From JAUIAI01 sp041396585 (lineage in GTDB: Bacteria; Pseudomonadota; Gammaproteobacteria; Burkholderiales; Burkholderiaceae_E), in assembly GCA_041396585.1 (NCBI GenBank), contig JAWKYG010000001.1, forward strand, positions 186,001 to 250,000: a stretch of DNA of 64,000 nt, given 5' to 3'. The notes beneath the pieces were generated by a model. That model was given only the letters and a program-made list of their open reading frames with translations. It was not told the DNA's origin and ran no database searches. Below are positions 32,395 through 42,506 of the stretch, piece by piece. The translations under genes and the position numbers were made by a program. Numbering within the stretch: the first letter of the stretch is position 1; every line of letters begins with the position of its first letter.

Positions 32395-34539
32395 ATGAGT
32401 GAGTATCAGGTTGGCGTGGATATCGGTGGCACTTTCACCGATTGCGTGGTGATCGATTCCGCCGGCCATCTCACGGTGGCCAAATCACCTTCCACGCCGC
32501 CGGAGTTCGCGCGCGGCATGATCAATGCGATGACGGTCGCCGCCGAGCAGCTCGGCCTGGACTTCGCCACCTTTTGCTCGCGTATCCGCATCCTCACCCA
32601 TGGCACCACGGTCGGCACGAACACGCTGATCCAGCGCCGCGGCGCGCGGGTCGGGCTGCTGACCACGCTCGGCCATGAAGACGCGATCCACATCATGCGT
32701 GGCTCGCGCGGGGTAACCTCGCGCAACCTGAATCAGGTGGTGCATTTCCCGGAGAGTCGCAAGCCGGTGCCGATCGTGGCCAAACGCACGATCCAGGGCG
32801 TGTCCGAGCGTGTCGACTGCATGGGCGAGGTGGTGGTGCCGCTGAACGAGGCGCAGGCCGGCGCGGCGATCGATGCCCTGCTCGCCGACGGTGTCGAGGC
32901 GATCGCAATCTGCCTCCTGTGGTCATTCAAGATGCCCGACCATGAACGGCGTCTGGCGCAGATGGTGCGCGAGCGCGCGCCGGATTGTTTCGTTACCTGC
33001 TCGGTCGATCTGGCGCCCAAGTGGGGCGAATACGAGCGCATGACCGCGACCGCACTGAATGCCTACATCGGCCCGGTGACCTCACGCTACCTGCGCTCGC
33101 TCGCTGCCCAGCTCAAGCAGGCCGGCTATCGCTCGCCACTGCAGATCACGCAGTGCGGCGGCGGATCGATCTCGGTGGAGCGCGCGATCGATGCGCCGCT
33201 GCTGACCCTGGACTCCGGCCCGGTATCGGGTGTCACCGGCTCGAAGTTTCTGGGCGACCGCCTGGGCACACCGAACATCATCACCACCGACATGGGCGGT
33301 ACCTCGTTCGATGTCGGCATCATTCACGATGGTCGCCCTGCCTACAGCTTCGTCTCGAATGTCGCCCAGTATGAATACTTCATTCCCAAGGTCGACATCC
33401 AGGCGATCGGCTCCGGGGGCGGTTCGATGGCCATCGTCGATCCCCTGACCCGCACATTGCGCGTGGGGCCGGAGTCCGCGGGCGCCGATCCGGGGCCGGC
33501 CTGTTATGGCAAGGGCAACCTGGTGCCGACGGTCACCGATGCCGATGTCGTGCTTGGCTACATCGATCCCGAAAACTTTCTGGGCGGTCGCATCCGCCTT
33601 GACAAGGCGGCATCCGAGGCAGCGATTCAACGGGTGGCCGACCAGATCGGGCTGAGTCTGGCCCAGACCGCGGCCGGCATCGCGAAGATTGCGGAATTCA
33701 AGATGGCCGACATCATCCGCAAGACCACGGTCGAGAAGGGCTTCGATCCGCGAGATTTCACGCTCTATGCATTCGGTGGCGCCGGCCCGGTGCATGCCGG
33801 TGTGTTTGCGCGCGAGCTGGGCGTGGCCAAGGTGTTGGTGCCCCTGAACCGGATCGCCTCGACGTGGTGCGCATTCGGTGCGGCCACCGCGGAGATCCTG
33901 CATATTCACGAGCGCACGGAGATCCAGGGCTCACCGTTCGAAGCCACGGCCGTGTCGGCAATCCTGACCGGCCTGGCCCACGAGGCGAACCGCGTGCTCG
34001 ACGATGACGGCATTGCCAGGCGCGGGCGCGGGCTGCGTTTTTCGATCGACATGCGTCACCGCGGCCAGATCAACGAGGTCGAGGTCGATCTCGAAGGGCT
34101 GATCGGGCGCGACGGTCGACTCGGTGTTCGCAATGTCCCCCGTCTGCTCGAGCGCTTCTATGAGCGCTACGAGGCCATCTACGGCCGCGGTTCCGCCTAC
34201 CGCGATGCCCGCCTGGAGATGGTCACGTTCCGTGTGCGTGCCACCGGCGCGGCCCCCGCGGTCGACCTGCCGCAGGCGCGGCGTCTGCGCCGCGAGCCGC
34301 CAGCCCACGCCCAGACCGGCCGGCGGGCGGTCTACTGGACCGACCTTGGCCGCGCACGGCAGACCCCGATCTACAACGGGGCTGCGCTGCTGCCGGGCAA
34401 TCATGTCGAGGGCCCGGCGATCATCGAAACCACCGAGACCACGATCGTGGTGCATCCCCGCCAGCATCTGCGTGTCGATGCCCTGGGCAATTTCGAACTG
34501 CATTTCGGCCCGGCGGGCAAGGCCCGCTCGAAGGACTGA
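32395..34539 (+). CDS. hydantoinase/oxoprolinase A family ATPase (HyuA, acetone carboxylase beta-like)
   Basis: 714-residue actin-fold ATP-binding subunit. The phosphate-1 motif VGVDIGGTFTDCVVID is at the N-terminus, followed by THGTTVGTNTLIQRRGA and, near residue 300, the second nucleotide site in TTDMGGTSFDVGII. Such proteins phosphorylate a lactam, hydantoin or ketone substrate so that the HyuB partner can hydrolyse or carboxylate it. Its length equals the beta subunit of acetone carboxylase (about 717). ATG 32395 has GGAG 7 nt upstream; ATG 32380 is possible. The HyuB partner is not adjacent but lies after an SDR gene. Confidence 0.9.
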   Translation: MSEYQVGVDIGGTFTDCVVIDSAGHLTVAKSPSTPPEFARGMINAMTVAAEQLGLDFATFCSRIRILTHGTTVGTNTLIQRRGARVGLLTTLGHEDAIHIMRGSRGVTSRNLNQVVHFPESRKPVPIVAKRTIQGVSERVDCMGEVVVPLNEAQAGAAIDALLADGVEAIAICLLWSFKMPDHERRLAQMVRERAPDCFVTCSVDLAPKWGEYERMTATALNAYIGPVTSRYLRSLAAQLKQAGYRSPLQITQCGGGSISVERAIDAPLLTLDSGPVSGVTGSKFLGDRLGTPNIITTDMGGTSFDVGIIHDGRPAYSFVSNVAQYEYFIPKVDIQAIGSGGGSMAIVDPLTRTLRVGPESAGADPGPACYGKGNLVPTVTDADVVLGYIDPENFLGGRIRLDKAASEAAIQRVADQIGLSLAQTAAGIAKIAEFKMADIIRKTTVEKGFDPRDFTLYAFGGAGPVHAGVFARELGVAKVLVPLNRIASTWCAFGAATAEILHIHERTEIQGSPFEATAVSAILTGLAHEANRVLDDDGIARRGRGLRFSIDMRHRGQINEVEVDLEGLIGRDGRLGVRNVPRLLERFYERYEAIYGRGSAYRDARLEMVTFRVRATGAAPAVDLPQARRLRREPPAHAQTGRRAVYWTDLGRARQTPIYNGAALLPGNHVEGPAIIETTETTIVVHPRQHLRVDALGNFELHFGPAGKARSKD

Positions 34540-34542
34540 ACC

Positions 34543-35340
34543 ATGAGGATCGATCTTTCCGACAAGCATGCGCTCGTGTCGGGTTCCAGCGCCGGGATCG
34601 GCTTTGCGGTGGCCCGTGGGCTGGCTGCCTGCGGCGCGACCGTGGTCCTGCACGGGCGCAGCATGGCATCGGTCTGCAGGGCGCGCGAGACCTTGCTCGC
34701 GGCCCAGCCGGATGCGCGGCTGCATGTGGTGGCGGCAGATCTCTCCGATGCGGCCGGCGCACAGGCGCTGCTCGCGGCCCTGCCGGTCGCGGTGGACATC
34801 CTGGTCAACAACGCGGGGATCTATCGGACCGAGGATTTCTTCGAGGCCGATGACGAGGTCTGGGAGAAGCACTGGCAGATCAACGTGATGAGCGGGGTGA
34901 GACTGTCACGTGCGCTGGTGCAGGGCATGGTGTCGCGCGGCTGGGGGAGGGTGGTTTTCATCTCTTCTGAGTCGGCGCGCAACATCCCGCCGCCGATGAT
35001 CCACTACGGGGTGTCCAAGACCGCGCAGCTCGCGCTCGCAAGGGGCCTGGCCAAGCGGGTTGCCGGCACCGGCGTGACGGTTAATTCGGTCCTGCCGGGG
35101 CCGACGAAATCCGAAGGTGTCGTGGCACGCATGAAGGGCCCGGCCGAGCAGGCGGGGCTGAGCATCGACGAGCAGTTTCAGCGTTTCGTGCTGGAGAACC
35201 GGCCGAGTTCGGTCATCCGGCGGGCCGCGAGCGTCGACGAGGTCGCGAACATGGTCGTCTATGCGTGCTCGAAGCAGGCGTCCGCCACCACGGGTGCGGC
35301 ATTGCGGGTGGATGGCGGCATCGTCGACGATATCGTCTGA
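34543..35340 (+). CDS. SDR family NAD(P)-dependent oxidoreductase
   Basis: 265-residue classical short-chain dehydrogenase. Cofactor motif ALVSGSSAGIGFAVARGLA (Gly-x3-Gly-x-Gly type), structural Asn in DILVNNAGIYR, catalytic Ser in VFISSESARN and Tyr/Lys in IHYGVSKTAQLAL are all present. It is inserted between the HyuA-like and HyuB-like genes, 3 bp behind the first, which suggests tight coupling to this pathway, for example oxidising an alcohol to a keto substrate. Substrate unknown. Confidence 0.9.
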   Translation: MRIDLSDKHALVSGSSAGIGFAVARGLAACGATVVLHGRSMASVCRARETLLAAQPDARLHVVAADLSDAAGAQALLAALPVAVDILVNNAGIYRTEDFFEADDEVWEKHWQINVMSGVRLSRALVQGMVSRGWGRVVFISSESARNIPPPMIHYGVSKTAQLALARGLAKRVAGTGVTVNSVLPGPTKSEGVVARMKGPAEQAGLSIDEQFQRFVLENRPSSVIRRAASVDEVANMVVYACSKQASATTGAALRVDGGIVDDIV

Positions 35341-35401
35341 GTCGTAGTTTCCGGCCGCGCGCAGGCGTGGCCTCATGACCGAGGGTTCAGGGAGCATGCC
35401 A

Positions 35402-37702
35402 ATGGCAGACACACAGGGCATACGTTTCGACGGTCGCCAAAGCGGCTATGTGCCGCCCGAGCATCTCAATATCGATCCGCGCCTGAAGCTGCACAAGGCG
35501 CGTCGTCAACGCATCGACCCCATCACCTTCGAGGTGGTGCGCCACAGCCTGTGGAACGTGAACGAGGAGCATGGCGCGACGATCCAGCGCCTGAGCGGCT
35601 CCCCGGTGGCCATGTATGCGCTCGATCTCAATCCGTCGATCCTCACGGAGAAGGGCGAGTTCGTGTTCTTCGGGCCGTACATGCAGTACATGTCCGGTGT
35701 CACCGATACCCAGGTGAAGTGGATTCTGGAGAACCGGGCCGCCAATCCCGGCATCCGCGATGGCGATATGTTTCTGGCCAATGATCCCTGGGTTGGGGCG
35801 GCCCATCAGCAGGACGTGATGCTGATCTGCCCGGTATTCAACGGTGACGAATTGTTTTGCTGGGTCACCAACTGCCTGCATCAGTACGACATCGGCGGCA
35901 TCACGCCCTCGAGCTTCTGTCCGTCCGCCGAGAACGCCTATGAGGAGGGCATCCTGATTCCGCCGGTGAAGATCGTCGAGAACGGCGAAATCCGGCGCGA
36001 CATCGAAGAGCTCTATCTGCGGGCATCGCGCAAACCCGATTCCGTGGCGCTGGATTTTCGTGCCCAGCTGGCCGGCAATCTCACGGCGAAGGCGCGAATC
36101 GAGTCCCTGATCGAGCGCTATGGCGCCGATGTGGTCAAGGCCGTGATGGGCAAGATTCTCGACGATGGCGAACGGGCGTTTCTGGACAAAATGGCGCGCC
36201 TGCCCGACGGCACCTGGCGTGACCGCACCTATGTCGAATGCTGCCGCCCCGGTGACCGGCGCACCCACAGGGTGCAGCTGATCCTGCACAAGCGCGGCAA
36301 CACGCTGACCTTCGAGAACGCCGGCACCGCCCCTCAGGATGGCGGCATGAATGCCACGTTCTCGGGCTGGCGCGGCTCGATCATGGTCGCACTCAATCAA
36401 CTGCTCTGCTGGGACCAGTACTTTGCGATCGGCGGTGCGCTGCGTCATGTGCGTTTCGAGCCGACCCCGGGCACGATGAATTGCGCCAACTTTCCGGCCT
36501 CGGTGTCTACGGCACCTGTGCAGGCGATGGAGATCTCGCTTTATCCCGCCTACAACGTGCTGGGCAAGATGATCTACGGCGATGACACGATGCGCGGCGA
36601 CATCATGTGCATCGGCGGCACCAGCCAGTGGCCGGCCACGATCTTTCGCGGCACCGATCAGTGGGGCGATCCATTCGGCTATCTGCTTGTGGATCCCATC
36701 GGCGGGGCGATCGGTGCGTTCGCGGGCGGCGATGGCATCTCCACCGGCGGCCAGGCGCGCACGCCGATCTGCAAGCTGCCCAACATCGAACACACCGAGC
36801 AGACCTTCCCGCTGTTGTTCCTCTATCGCAAGGAGGTGGTCGATTCGGGTGGGGCCGGACGGCATCGCGGCGGCTTGTCGGCGGAATCCTGCTTCATTCC
36901 CCATGGCACGGCGAGCATCACCCACGACACCTTGTCCTCGGGCAATGCGATGCCGACCTCGTCGGGCATGATGGGCGGGTATCCGGCCACGGTGAATGTC
37001 TACAAATACAAGGCCGATACCGATATCAACCAGCGATTCGCGCGTCGCGAGCTGCCCGCCGATATCGCCGAGATCGATGGTGCCGAGCGAACGCTTGGTC
37101 TTCGCGAGCAGAATTTCGTCCAGGGGCCGACCGATGCCTACGCAGTGATCTGGACCGGCGGCGGCGGCTTTGGTGACCCGTTGCTGCGCGACCCGGATCA
37201 GGTGCTCGAGGACGTGATCGAGCAGCGCGCGGTGTCGGAAAAGGCTGCACATGACATCTATGGCGTGGTGATCGTCGATGAGCGCGTGGATGCCGCGGCG
37301 ACGCAGGCACTTCGCGAATCCATGTTCGATGCCCGGCGCCGTGAACGGCACCCGGATCAGGCCGGCTTCGTGCCGGGCAAACCACTCACCGGCAAAATCA
37401 TTCGTGAGGTCACGCCGAACCTGGTGCTCGTCCAAAGCGGGCGCGGCAAAGCCGCGCGCCACTGGTGCTGCGCCGGCTGCCGCACCGATCTGGGCCCACT
37501 GTCGGCCAATTACAAGCTCGGTTGCGCGCGCCGCGATGCGCCCATCGAGGATTCCAATCCGAATATCGGCGACTGGCGCAGGTACATCGATGACGAGCCT
37601 GTGTTTCGCCAGTTCTTCTGCCCGGGCTGCGGTCGGCTGATCGAGAACGAGATCGCCCGGGCCGATGATCCGTTGCTCAGCGATATCGAAATCCGGCTGT
37701 GA
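35402..37702 (+). CDS. hydantoinase B family protein (acetone carboxylase alpha-like) with fused AcxC-like zinc domain
   Basis: 766 residues, far longer than ordinary HyuB (about 520-580) and close to acetone carboxylase alpha. The HyuB core has GDMFLANDPWVGAAHQQD (about residue 125), the metal-binding region of the family. From about residue 650 a separate C-terminal domain begins: WCCAGCRTDLGP (Cys at about 689), then DWRRYIDD and FFCPGCGRLIENEIA near 740. Two CxxC pairs and the CPGCGxL...E pattern resemble the gamma subunit of acetone carboxylase (AcxC), which is usually a separate gene. ATG 35402 has GGGAG 7 nt upstream. With the HyuA-like protein it should form an ATP-dependent hydrolase or carboxylase. 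Confidence 0.87.
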   Translation: MADTQGIRFDGRQSGYVPPEHLNIDPRLKLHKARRQRIDPITFEVVRHSLWNVNEEHGATIQRLSGSPVAMYALDLNPSILTEKGEFVFFGPYMQYMSGVTDTQVKWILENRAANPGIRDGDMFLANDPWVGAAHQQDVMLICPVFNGDELFCWVTNCLHQYDIGGITPSSFCPSAENAYEEGILIPPVKIVENGEIRRDIEELYLRASRKPDSVALDFRAQLAGNLTAKARIESLIERYGADVVKAVMGKILDDGERAFLDKMARLPDGTWRDRTYVECCRPGDRRTHRVQLILHKRGNTLTFENAGTAPQDGGMNATFSGWRGSIMVALNQLLCWDQYFAIGGALRHVRFEPTPGTMNCANFPASVSTAPVQAMEISLYPAYNVLGKMIYGDDTMRGDIMCIGGTSQWPATIFRGTDQWGDPFGYLLVDPIGGAIGAFAGGDGISTGGQARTPICKLPNIEHTEQTFPLLFLYRKEVVDSGGAGRHRGGLSAESCFIPHGTASITHDTLSSGNAMPTSSGMMGGYPATVNVYKYKADTDINQRFARRELPADIAEIDGAERTLGLREQNFVQGPTDAYAVIWTGGGGFGDPLLRDPDQVLEDVIEQRAVSEKAAHDIYGVVIVDERVDAAATQALRESMFDARRRERHPDQAGFVPGKPLTGKIIREVTPNLVLVQSGRGKAARHWCCAGCRTDLGPLSANYKLGCARRDAPIEDSNPNIGDWRRYIDDEPVFRQFFCPGCGRLIENEIARADDPLLSDIEIRL

Positions 37703-37801
37703 AATTCGCGTATCGATCCGCGTTCCGCGTATGATGCGTCCAGGACAAGACCGGCCCGGGATACGGTTCGGTCGTCTGCCAATAAGACTGAGGAGACCTT
37801 G

Positions 37802-39058
37802 ATGAGCATGAACATCACACGTCGCAGAATCATGGGTGCGGCCGGCGCGGGTGCGCTGGTGGCGGGTGCGCCGGCCATCGTGCGGGCCGCCAACGATCCG
37901 ATCCGTATCGGCATGAGCATGCCGCAGACCGGCGGTCTGGGCGGCGGCGGTCAGGCCGCGCTGCTCGCATTGCGCATGTGGGTCGAGGAGACCAATGCCG
38001 CCGGCGGTCTGCTCGGGCGGCAGATCGAGTTCACCGCCTATGATGACCAATCGAACCCCGCGAACACGCCCGGCATCTATACGAAGCTGCTCGAGATCGA
38101 CAAGGTCGATCTTCTGATCGCGCCGTATGCCACGGTGCCGACCGCGCCGATCCTGCCGCTGGTGAAGCAGCGCGGCAAGCTGCTGATGGGCAACTTCTCG
38201 TTCCAGGTGAATGCGAAGGTCAAGCACGACATGTGGTTCAACAATGCGCCCTGGAATGGCGCGGCAGGATGGTCCGCGGGATTCTTCGGTGCCGGTGAGT
38301 CCGGTGGAGCCAAGACCGTGGCCGTTCTGGCTTCCGACCAGGAATTCGCGCAGAACCTGGCCAATGGCGCGCGTCAGGTGATCAAGGATCGCGGCCTGAA
38401 GCTGATCTACGAACAGAACTATCCGCCCACCACCACCGACTTCTCCTCGATCGTGCGCTCCACGCGCGCACGTCGGCCCGATCTCGTCTTCGTGGCTTCG
38501 TATCCGAACGATTCGGTGGCCATCGTGCGCGCGGCCAACGAGATCGGCTTCGGTGATCAGGTGCAGGTCTTCGGCGGCGCCATGGTCGGTCTGCAGTTCA
38601 CGCCGATCATGGTGAACCTGGGCAGCCTGCTGAACGGGATCGTCAACTACCACACCTACGTGCCGGGTATCAAGTTTCCGGGCATCGAGGATTTCCTGAA
38701 GCGCTATCAGGCCAAGGCCGTCGAGGCCAAGGTGGATCCGCTTGGTTATTATCTGCCGCCGTTCAACTACGCGATCGGCCAGATGCTGGCCCAGGCCATC
38801 ACCGCCACCGGCACCATCGAGGATAAGAAGCTGGCCGATTACTTCAAGGCCAACGAGATGCAGACCGTGGTCGGCCCGATCCGCTACGACGAGCACGGCG
38901 AGCGCGCCAATGAGCGTCTGGTGACATTGCAGTTCCGCGGCGTGAAGGATAAGGATCTCGCCCAGTTCCGCGGCAATGACAAGCAGATCATCCTGCATCC
39001 GGATGGCGACAAGACCGGCAAGGTGATCACGCCTTACGCCGCGGCCCGCAAGGCCTGA
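37802..39058 (+). CDS. ABC transporter substrate-binding protein (Liv/amide-urea type), Tat-exported
   Basis: 418-residue periplasmic binding protein of the branched-chain amino acid/amide family (Peripla_BP_6). A twin-arginine signal is visible: TRRRIMGAAGAG followed by a hydrophobic stretch and a VRAAND cleavage region. The mature start IRIGMSMPQTGGLGGGGQAA is the family pattern. AGGAG (37791-37795) fixes ATG 37802. It heads the transporter section of the rightward operon and is followed by a long stem-loop before the permease genes. The ligand is probably the substrate of the neighbouring catabolic genes, by context. Confidence 0.92.
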   Translation: MSMNITRRRIMGAAGAGALVAGAPAIVRAANDPIRIGMSMPQTGGLGGGGQAALLALRMWVEETNAAGGLLGRQIEFTAYDDQSNPANTPGIYTKLLEIDKVDLLIAPYATVPTAPILPLVKQRGKLLMGNFSFQVNAKVKHDMWFNNAPWNGAAGWSAGFFGAGESGGAKTVAVLASDQEFAQNLANGARQVIKDRGLKLIYEQNYPPTTTDFSSIVRSTRARRPDLVFVASYPNDSVAIVRAANEIGFGDQVQVFGGAMVGLQFTPIMVNLGSLLNGIVNYHTYVPGIKFPGIEDFLKRYQAKAVEAKVDPLGYYLPPFNYAIGQMLAQAITATGTIEDKKLADYFKANEMQTVVGPIRYDEHGERANERLVTLQFRGVKDKDLAQFRGNDKQIILHPDGDKTGKVITPYAAARKA

Positions 39059-39070
39059 GCGGTCGCACCC

Positions 39071-39108
39071 GAAACACCTGCCGGCCCTCCGGGGCCGACA
39101 GGTGTTTC
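39071..39108 (+). terminator. stem-loop after the binding-protein gene
   Basis: A 17-bp stem with one C/A mismatch (39071-39087 with 39092-39108) and a TCCG loop lies 12 bp after the binding-protein stop. Only a short TTTC follows, so termination is likely partial, or the hairpin protects the upstream mRNA. The effect would be more binding protein than permease. Confidence 0.7.
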
Positions 39109-39199
39109 AATACCTGAGACGCGTGTCAGTGGTCGGCCCATGCGATGAGCAAGGGCGCGACGGGCGCGCCTGGGATTCCAACAGCCGTCCAGGGCCTCA

Positions 39200-40114
39200 A
39201 TGCTGTTCGAAGTCGATCTCTATCTGTTCTCGTTCGAGATTTTCGTCACCTGGGAGCTGCTGCTCGAGGCGGTGATTTTCGGCGTGCTGCTGGGCTGTTT
39301 CTATGCCGCGCTCAGCCTCGGCCTGTCTGTCTCGTTCGGGCTGCTCGATGTCCCGCATGTGGCGCACCCGGCGATCCTGATTCTCGGGTCTTACGGCACC
39401 TATATGCTCGGCTACTACGGTTTCGATCCCGTGCTCGCCGGTGTGCTGCTGATGCCGCCGTTCTTCCTGCTGGGTGTGCTCATCTACCGGTTTTATTACG
39501 AAACCTTCGAGCGGCGGGGCGCCGAGGCCGGGGTGCGCGGTCTGGCGTTCTTCTTCGGTCTTGCCTTCATCATCGAGGTGTTGCTGATCCTGGGCTTCGG
39601 GGTCGATCAACGCTCGGCGAGTGCGCCCTACATCGGCGAGAGCCTGGCGCTGGGCGAGTTTCGGATTCCCTACCGGATGCTGGTCGCGTTCGGCGTCGCG
39701 CTGGTGCTCACGGTGGCACTCACGCTGTACTTTTCGCGCACCTTCACCGGGCGCGCGATCAAGGCGGTTGGCCAGGACGAAGAGGCGCTGCGCCTGATGG
39801 GCGCCAATCCTGTGCGCATCAAGCAACTGGCCTTCGGCATCGCCACCGGGGTCAGCGCGCTGGCCGGGGCGATGCTGATCGTCGTCAGCCCGGTGGAGCC
39901 CTCGATGGACCGGGTTTATATCGGGCGAACCTTCTGCGTGGTGGTGCTGGCCGGTCTGGGCAGCATGAGCGGCACGCTGGCGGCCGGCCTGATCCTGGGG
40001 GTGCTCGAGTCGCTGGTGCTGACCTTCTTCGGTGCTTCCTGGGCGCCGGCGGTGGCGTTCGGCATGCTGCTATTGATCCTTGGGGTCCGACCCCAGGGCC
40101 TTTTCGGACGATAG
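39200..40114 (+). CDS. Liv-type ABC transporter permease 1 (LivH family)
   Basis: 304-residue inner-membrane permease. About eight hydrophobic segments; family landmarks GCFYAALSLGLSVSFGLLDVPHVAHPA near the N-terminus, a region RAIKAVGQDEEALRLMGANP (the coupling helix contacting the ATPases) and IVVSPVEPSMDRVY. ATG 39200 has only a weak AGGG. The 141-bp gap upstream carries the stem-loop. The following LivM gene begins 4 bp after this stop, so both permeases are coexpressed. Confidence 0.9.
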   Translation: MLFEVDLYLFSFEIFVTWELLLEAVIFGVLLGCFYAALSLGLSVSFGLLDVPHVAHPAILILGSYGTYMLGYYGFDPVLAGVLLMPPFFLLGVLIYRFYYETFERRGAEAGVRGLAFFFGLAFIIEVLLILGFGVDQRSASAPYIGESLALGEFRIPYRMLVAFGVALVLTVALTLYFSRTFTGRAIKAVGQDEEALRLMGANPVRIKQLAFGIATGVSALAGAMLIVVSPVEPSMDRVYIGRTFCVVVLAGLGSMSGTLAAGLILGVLESLVLTFFGASWAPAVAFGMLLLILGVRPQGLFGR

Positions 40115-40118
40115 CGCG

Positions 40119-41051
40119 ATGAGGTATTGGATCCTTGCCTGCCTGGTGGCCGCCGCGTTGATCGGCCTGGCCCTGGCCGATGTCAACGAGTATCTGTTCT
40201 TCGCCGGTTTCGTGATCATGCAAGGCGTCGTGATCGCCACCGCCTGGAACATTCTCGGTGGCTATGCCGGTTATGTGAATTTCGGGGTGCCGGCATTCGT
40301 GGCGGTGGGTGCCTACACGGCCCTGGTGCTGTTCAAGGCGCTTGGTGCGCCGATCCTGCTCCAGGTGGTCGGGGCTTCGGTTACCGCCGGCGTGCTCGGG
40401 CTGGGCGTGGGTCTGCTCACCCTGCGCCTGCGCGGGATCTTCTTTTCGATCGCCACGATCGCGGTGGTGTTCATCCTCGAGGCGGTGGTGATGAACTGGC
40501 GCTATGTCGGTGGCGCCACCGGCCTGCAGATCACCCGGCCCGATACCGCCTGGATCTTCGAGAGCTACACGCGCATGTTGTTCAGCATGATGGTGCTGAT
40601 CGCGCTGGTGGCGGTATCCACGGCGCGCTTCATCCAGGGCTCGTTCTTCGGGCGCGGCCTGCGGGCGATTCGTGATTCGGAAGAGGCGGCCGAATGCTCG
40701 GGTGTGCCCACGCTGCGGCTGAAGCTGATCGCGTGCACGGTGTCGGGCGCCTTGCTCGGGGCGGCCGGCGCGCCGATGCCGATGTACCTCAGCTTCATCG
40801 AACCGGCCTCGAGCTTCAATCTCAGCTATGCGGTGGCGGCATTGGCAATGCCGATCATCGGGGGAATGTCCCACTGGATCGGGCCGCTGATCGGCGCGTT
40901 GGTTCTTGGGATCATCCAGCAAACGGTGACGGTCACCATTTCCAGCGAACTGAACGTGCTGGTGGTGGGTGCGTTGCTGGTGGTGTTCGTGGTGCTTGCC
41001 CCTGAAGGTATCTGGGGCCTTTGGCAGAAATGGAATCGATCCTCGAAATAG
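40119..41051 (+). CDS. Liv-type ABC transporter permease 2 (LivM family)
   Basis: 310-residue inner-membrane permease paired with the LivH-like protein. Landmarks: NILGGYAGYVNFGVPAFVAVGAYT, the GRGLRAIRDSEEAAECSGV coupling loop and PIIGGMSHWIGPLIGALVLG. The ATG at 40119 follows the LivH stop by 4 bp; the longer open frame lies inside LivH. Its last 22 bp overlap the start of the first ATPase gene, implying translational coupling. Confidence 0.9.
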   Translation: MRYWILACLVAAALIGLALADVNEYLFFAGFVIMQGVVIATAWNILGGYAGYVNFGVPAFVAVGAYTALVLFKALGAPILLQVVGASVTAGVLGLGVGLLTLRLRGIFFSIATIAVVFILEAVVMNWRYVGGATGLQITRPDTAWIFESYTRMLFSMMVLIALVAVSTARFIQGSFFGRGLRAIRDSEEAAECSGVPTLRLKLIACTVSGALLGAAGAPMPMYLSFIEPASSFNLSYAVAALAMPIIGGMSHWIGPLIGALVLGIIQQTVTVTISSELNVLVVGALLVVFVVLAPEGIWGLWQKWNRSSK

Positions 41052-41735
41052 ACGGCGTACAGAAACATTACGGCGGCTTCACGGCCCTGGCCGGCGTGTC
41101 GCTGTCGGTGCGCAAGGGTGAGCGGCTGGGCCTGATCGGGCCCAACGGCTCGGGCAAGACGACCCTGATCAACTGCATCTCGGGCGCGTTGCTCAACGAC
41201 GCCGGCAGCATCCGCTTTCAAGGCCGCGAGATTTCCCGCCTCAAGGCGCATCAGCGCACACGCCTGGGCATCGCGCGCAGTTTCCAGATTCCGCGTCCGT
41301 TCACCAGCATGACCGTGCTCGAGAACCTGCTCGTGCCGCTGGCCTGGGTGTGTGGTCACCATGACAGCCATGCCCGCGAGGAAGCGCTGGAGATCCTGCG
41401 CGGCATGGGCCTGGCCGACAAGGCCGATGTCGCCTCGAACCAGCTCTCGCAGGTTGAGCTGCGCAAGATGGAACTGGCACGTGCCATGGCCGCGAAACCT
41501 CAGCTGCTGGTCTCGGACGAGGCGATGGCCGGGCTCGCGGGTGCCGAGGTCGATGAAGTCCTGGACATTCTCTTCGCGCTCAATGAGAGCGGCATCACGA
41601 TCATCATGATCGAGCACATCATGCATGCGGTCATGAAGTTCTCGCAGCGGGTCGTGTGTCTCGACACGGGCGAGATCATCTGCGAGGGTGAGCCGCAGGA
41701 AGTGGTCAGCAACCCGCAAGTACAGAGAGCCTACC

Positions 41736-41746
<11 letters not shown>
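41030..41746 (+). CDS. Liv-type ABC transporter ATP-binding protein 1 (LivG family)
   Basis: 238-residue ATPase. Walker A GPNGSGKTT is at about residue 38, Walker B region LLVSDEAMAGL at about 165, His switch in IEHIMHAVMK. The ABC signature, normally LSxGQ, reads LSQVELRKMELARA, and the Walker B Pro is replaced by Ala. Similar drift is known in a branch of LivG proteins with DEVMAGL, so the protein may still be active. ATG 41030 overlaps LivM by 22 bp; a TTG at 41021 is an alternative. Hydrolyses ATP to drive uptake together with the LivF-like partner. Confidence 0.9.
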
Positions 41747-42470
<724 letters not shown>

Positions 42471-42506
42471 AGCCGGCGAGACGGCGGGCGGTTCGTCCTG
42501 CGGACG

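Noticed and set aside
35387..38998. A 1203-codon open frame on the minus strand
   Set aside because: It lies exactly antisense to the HyuB-like and binding-protein genes, its translation is rich in His, Gln, Arg and Asp without family features, and it has no ribosome site; it is a by-product of high-G+C third positions.
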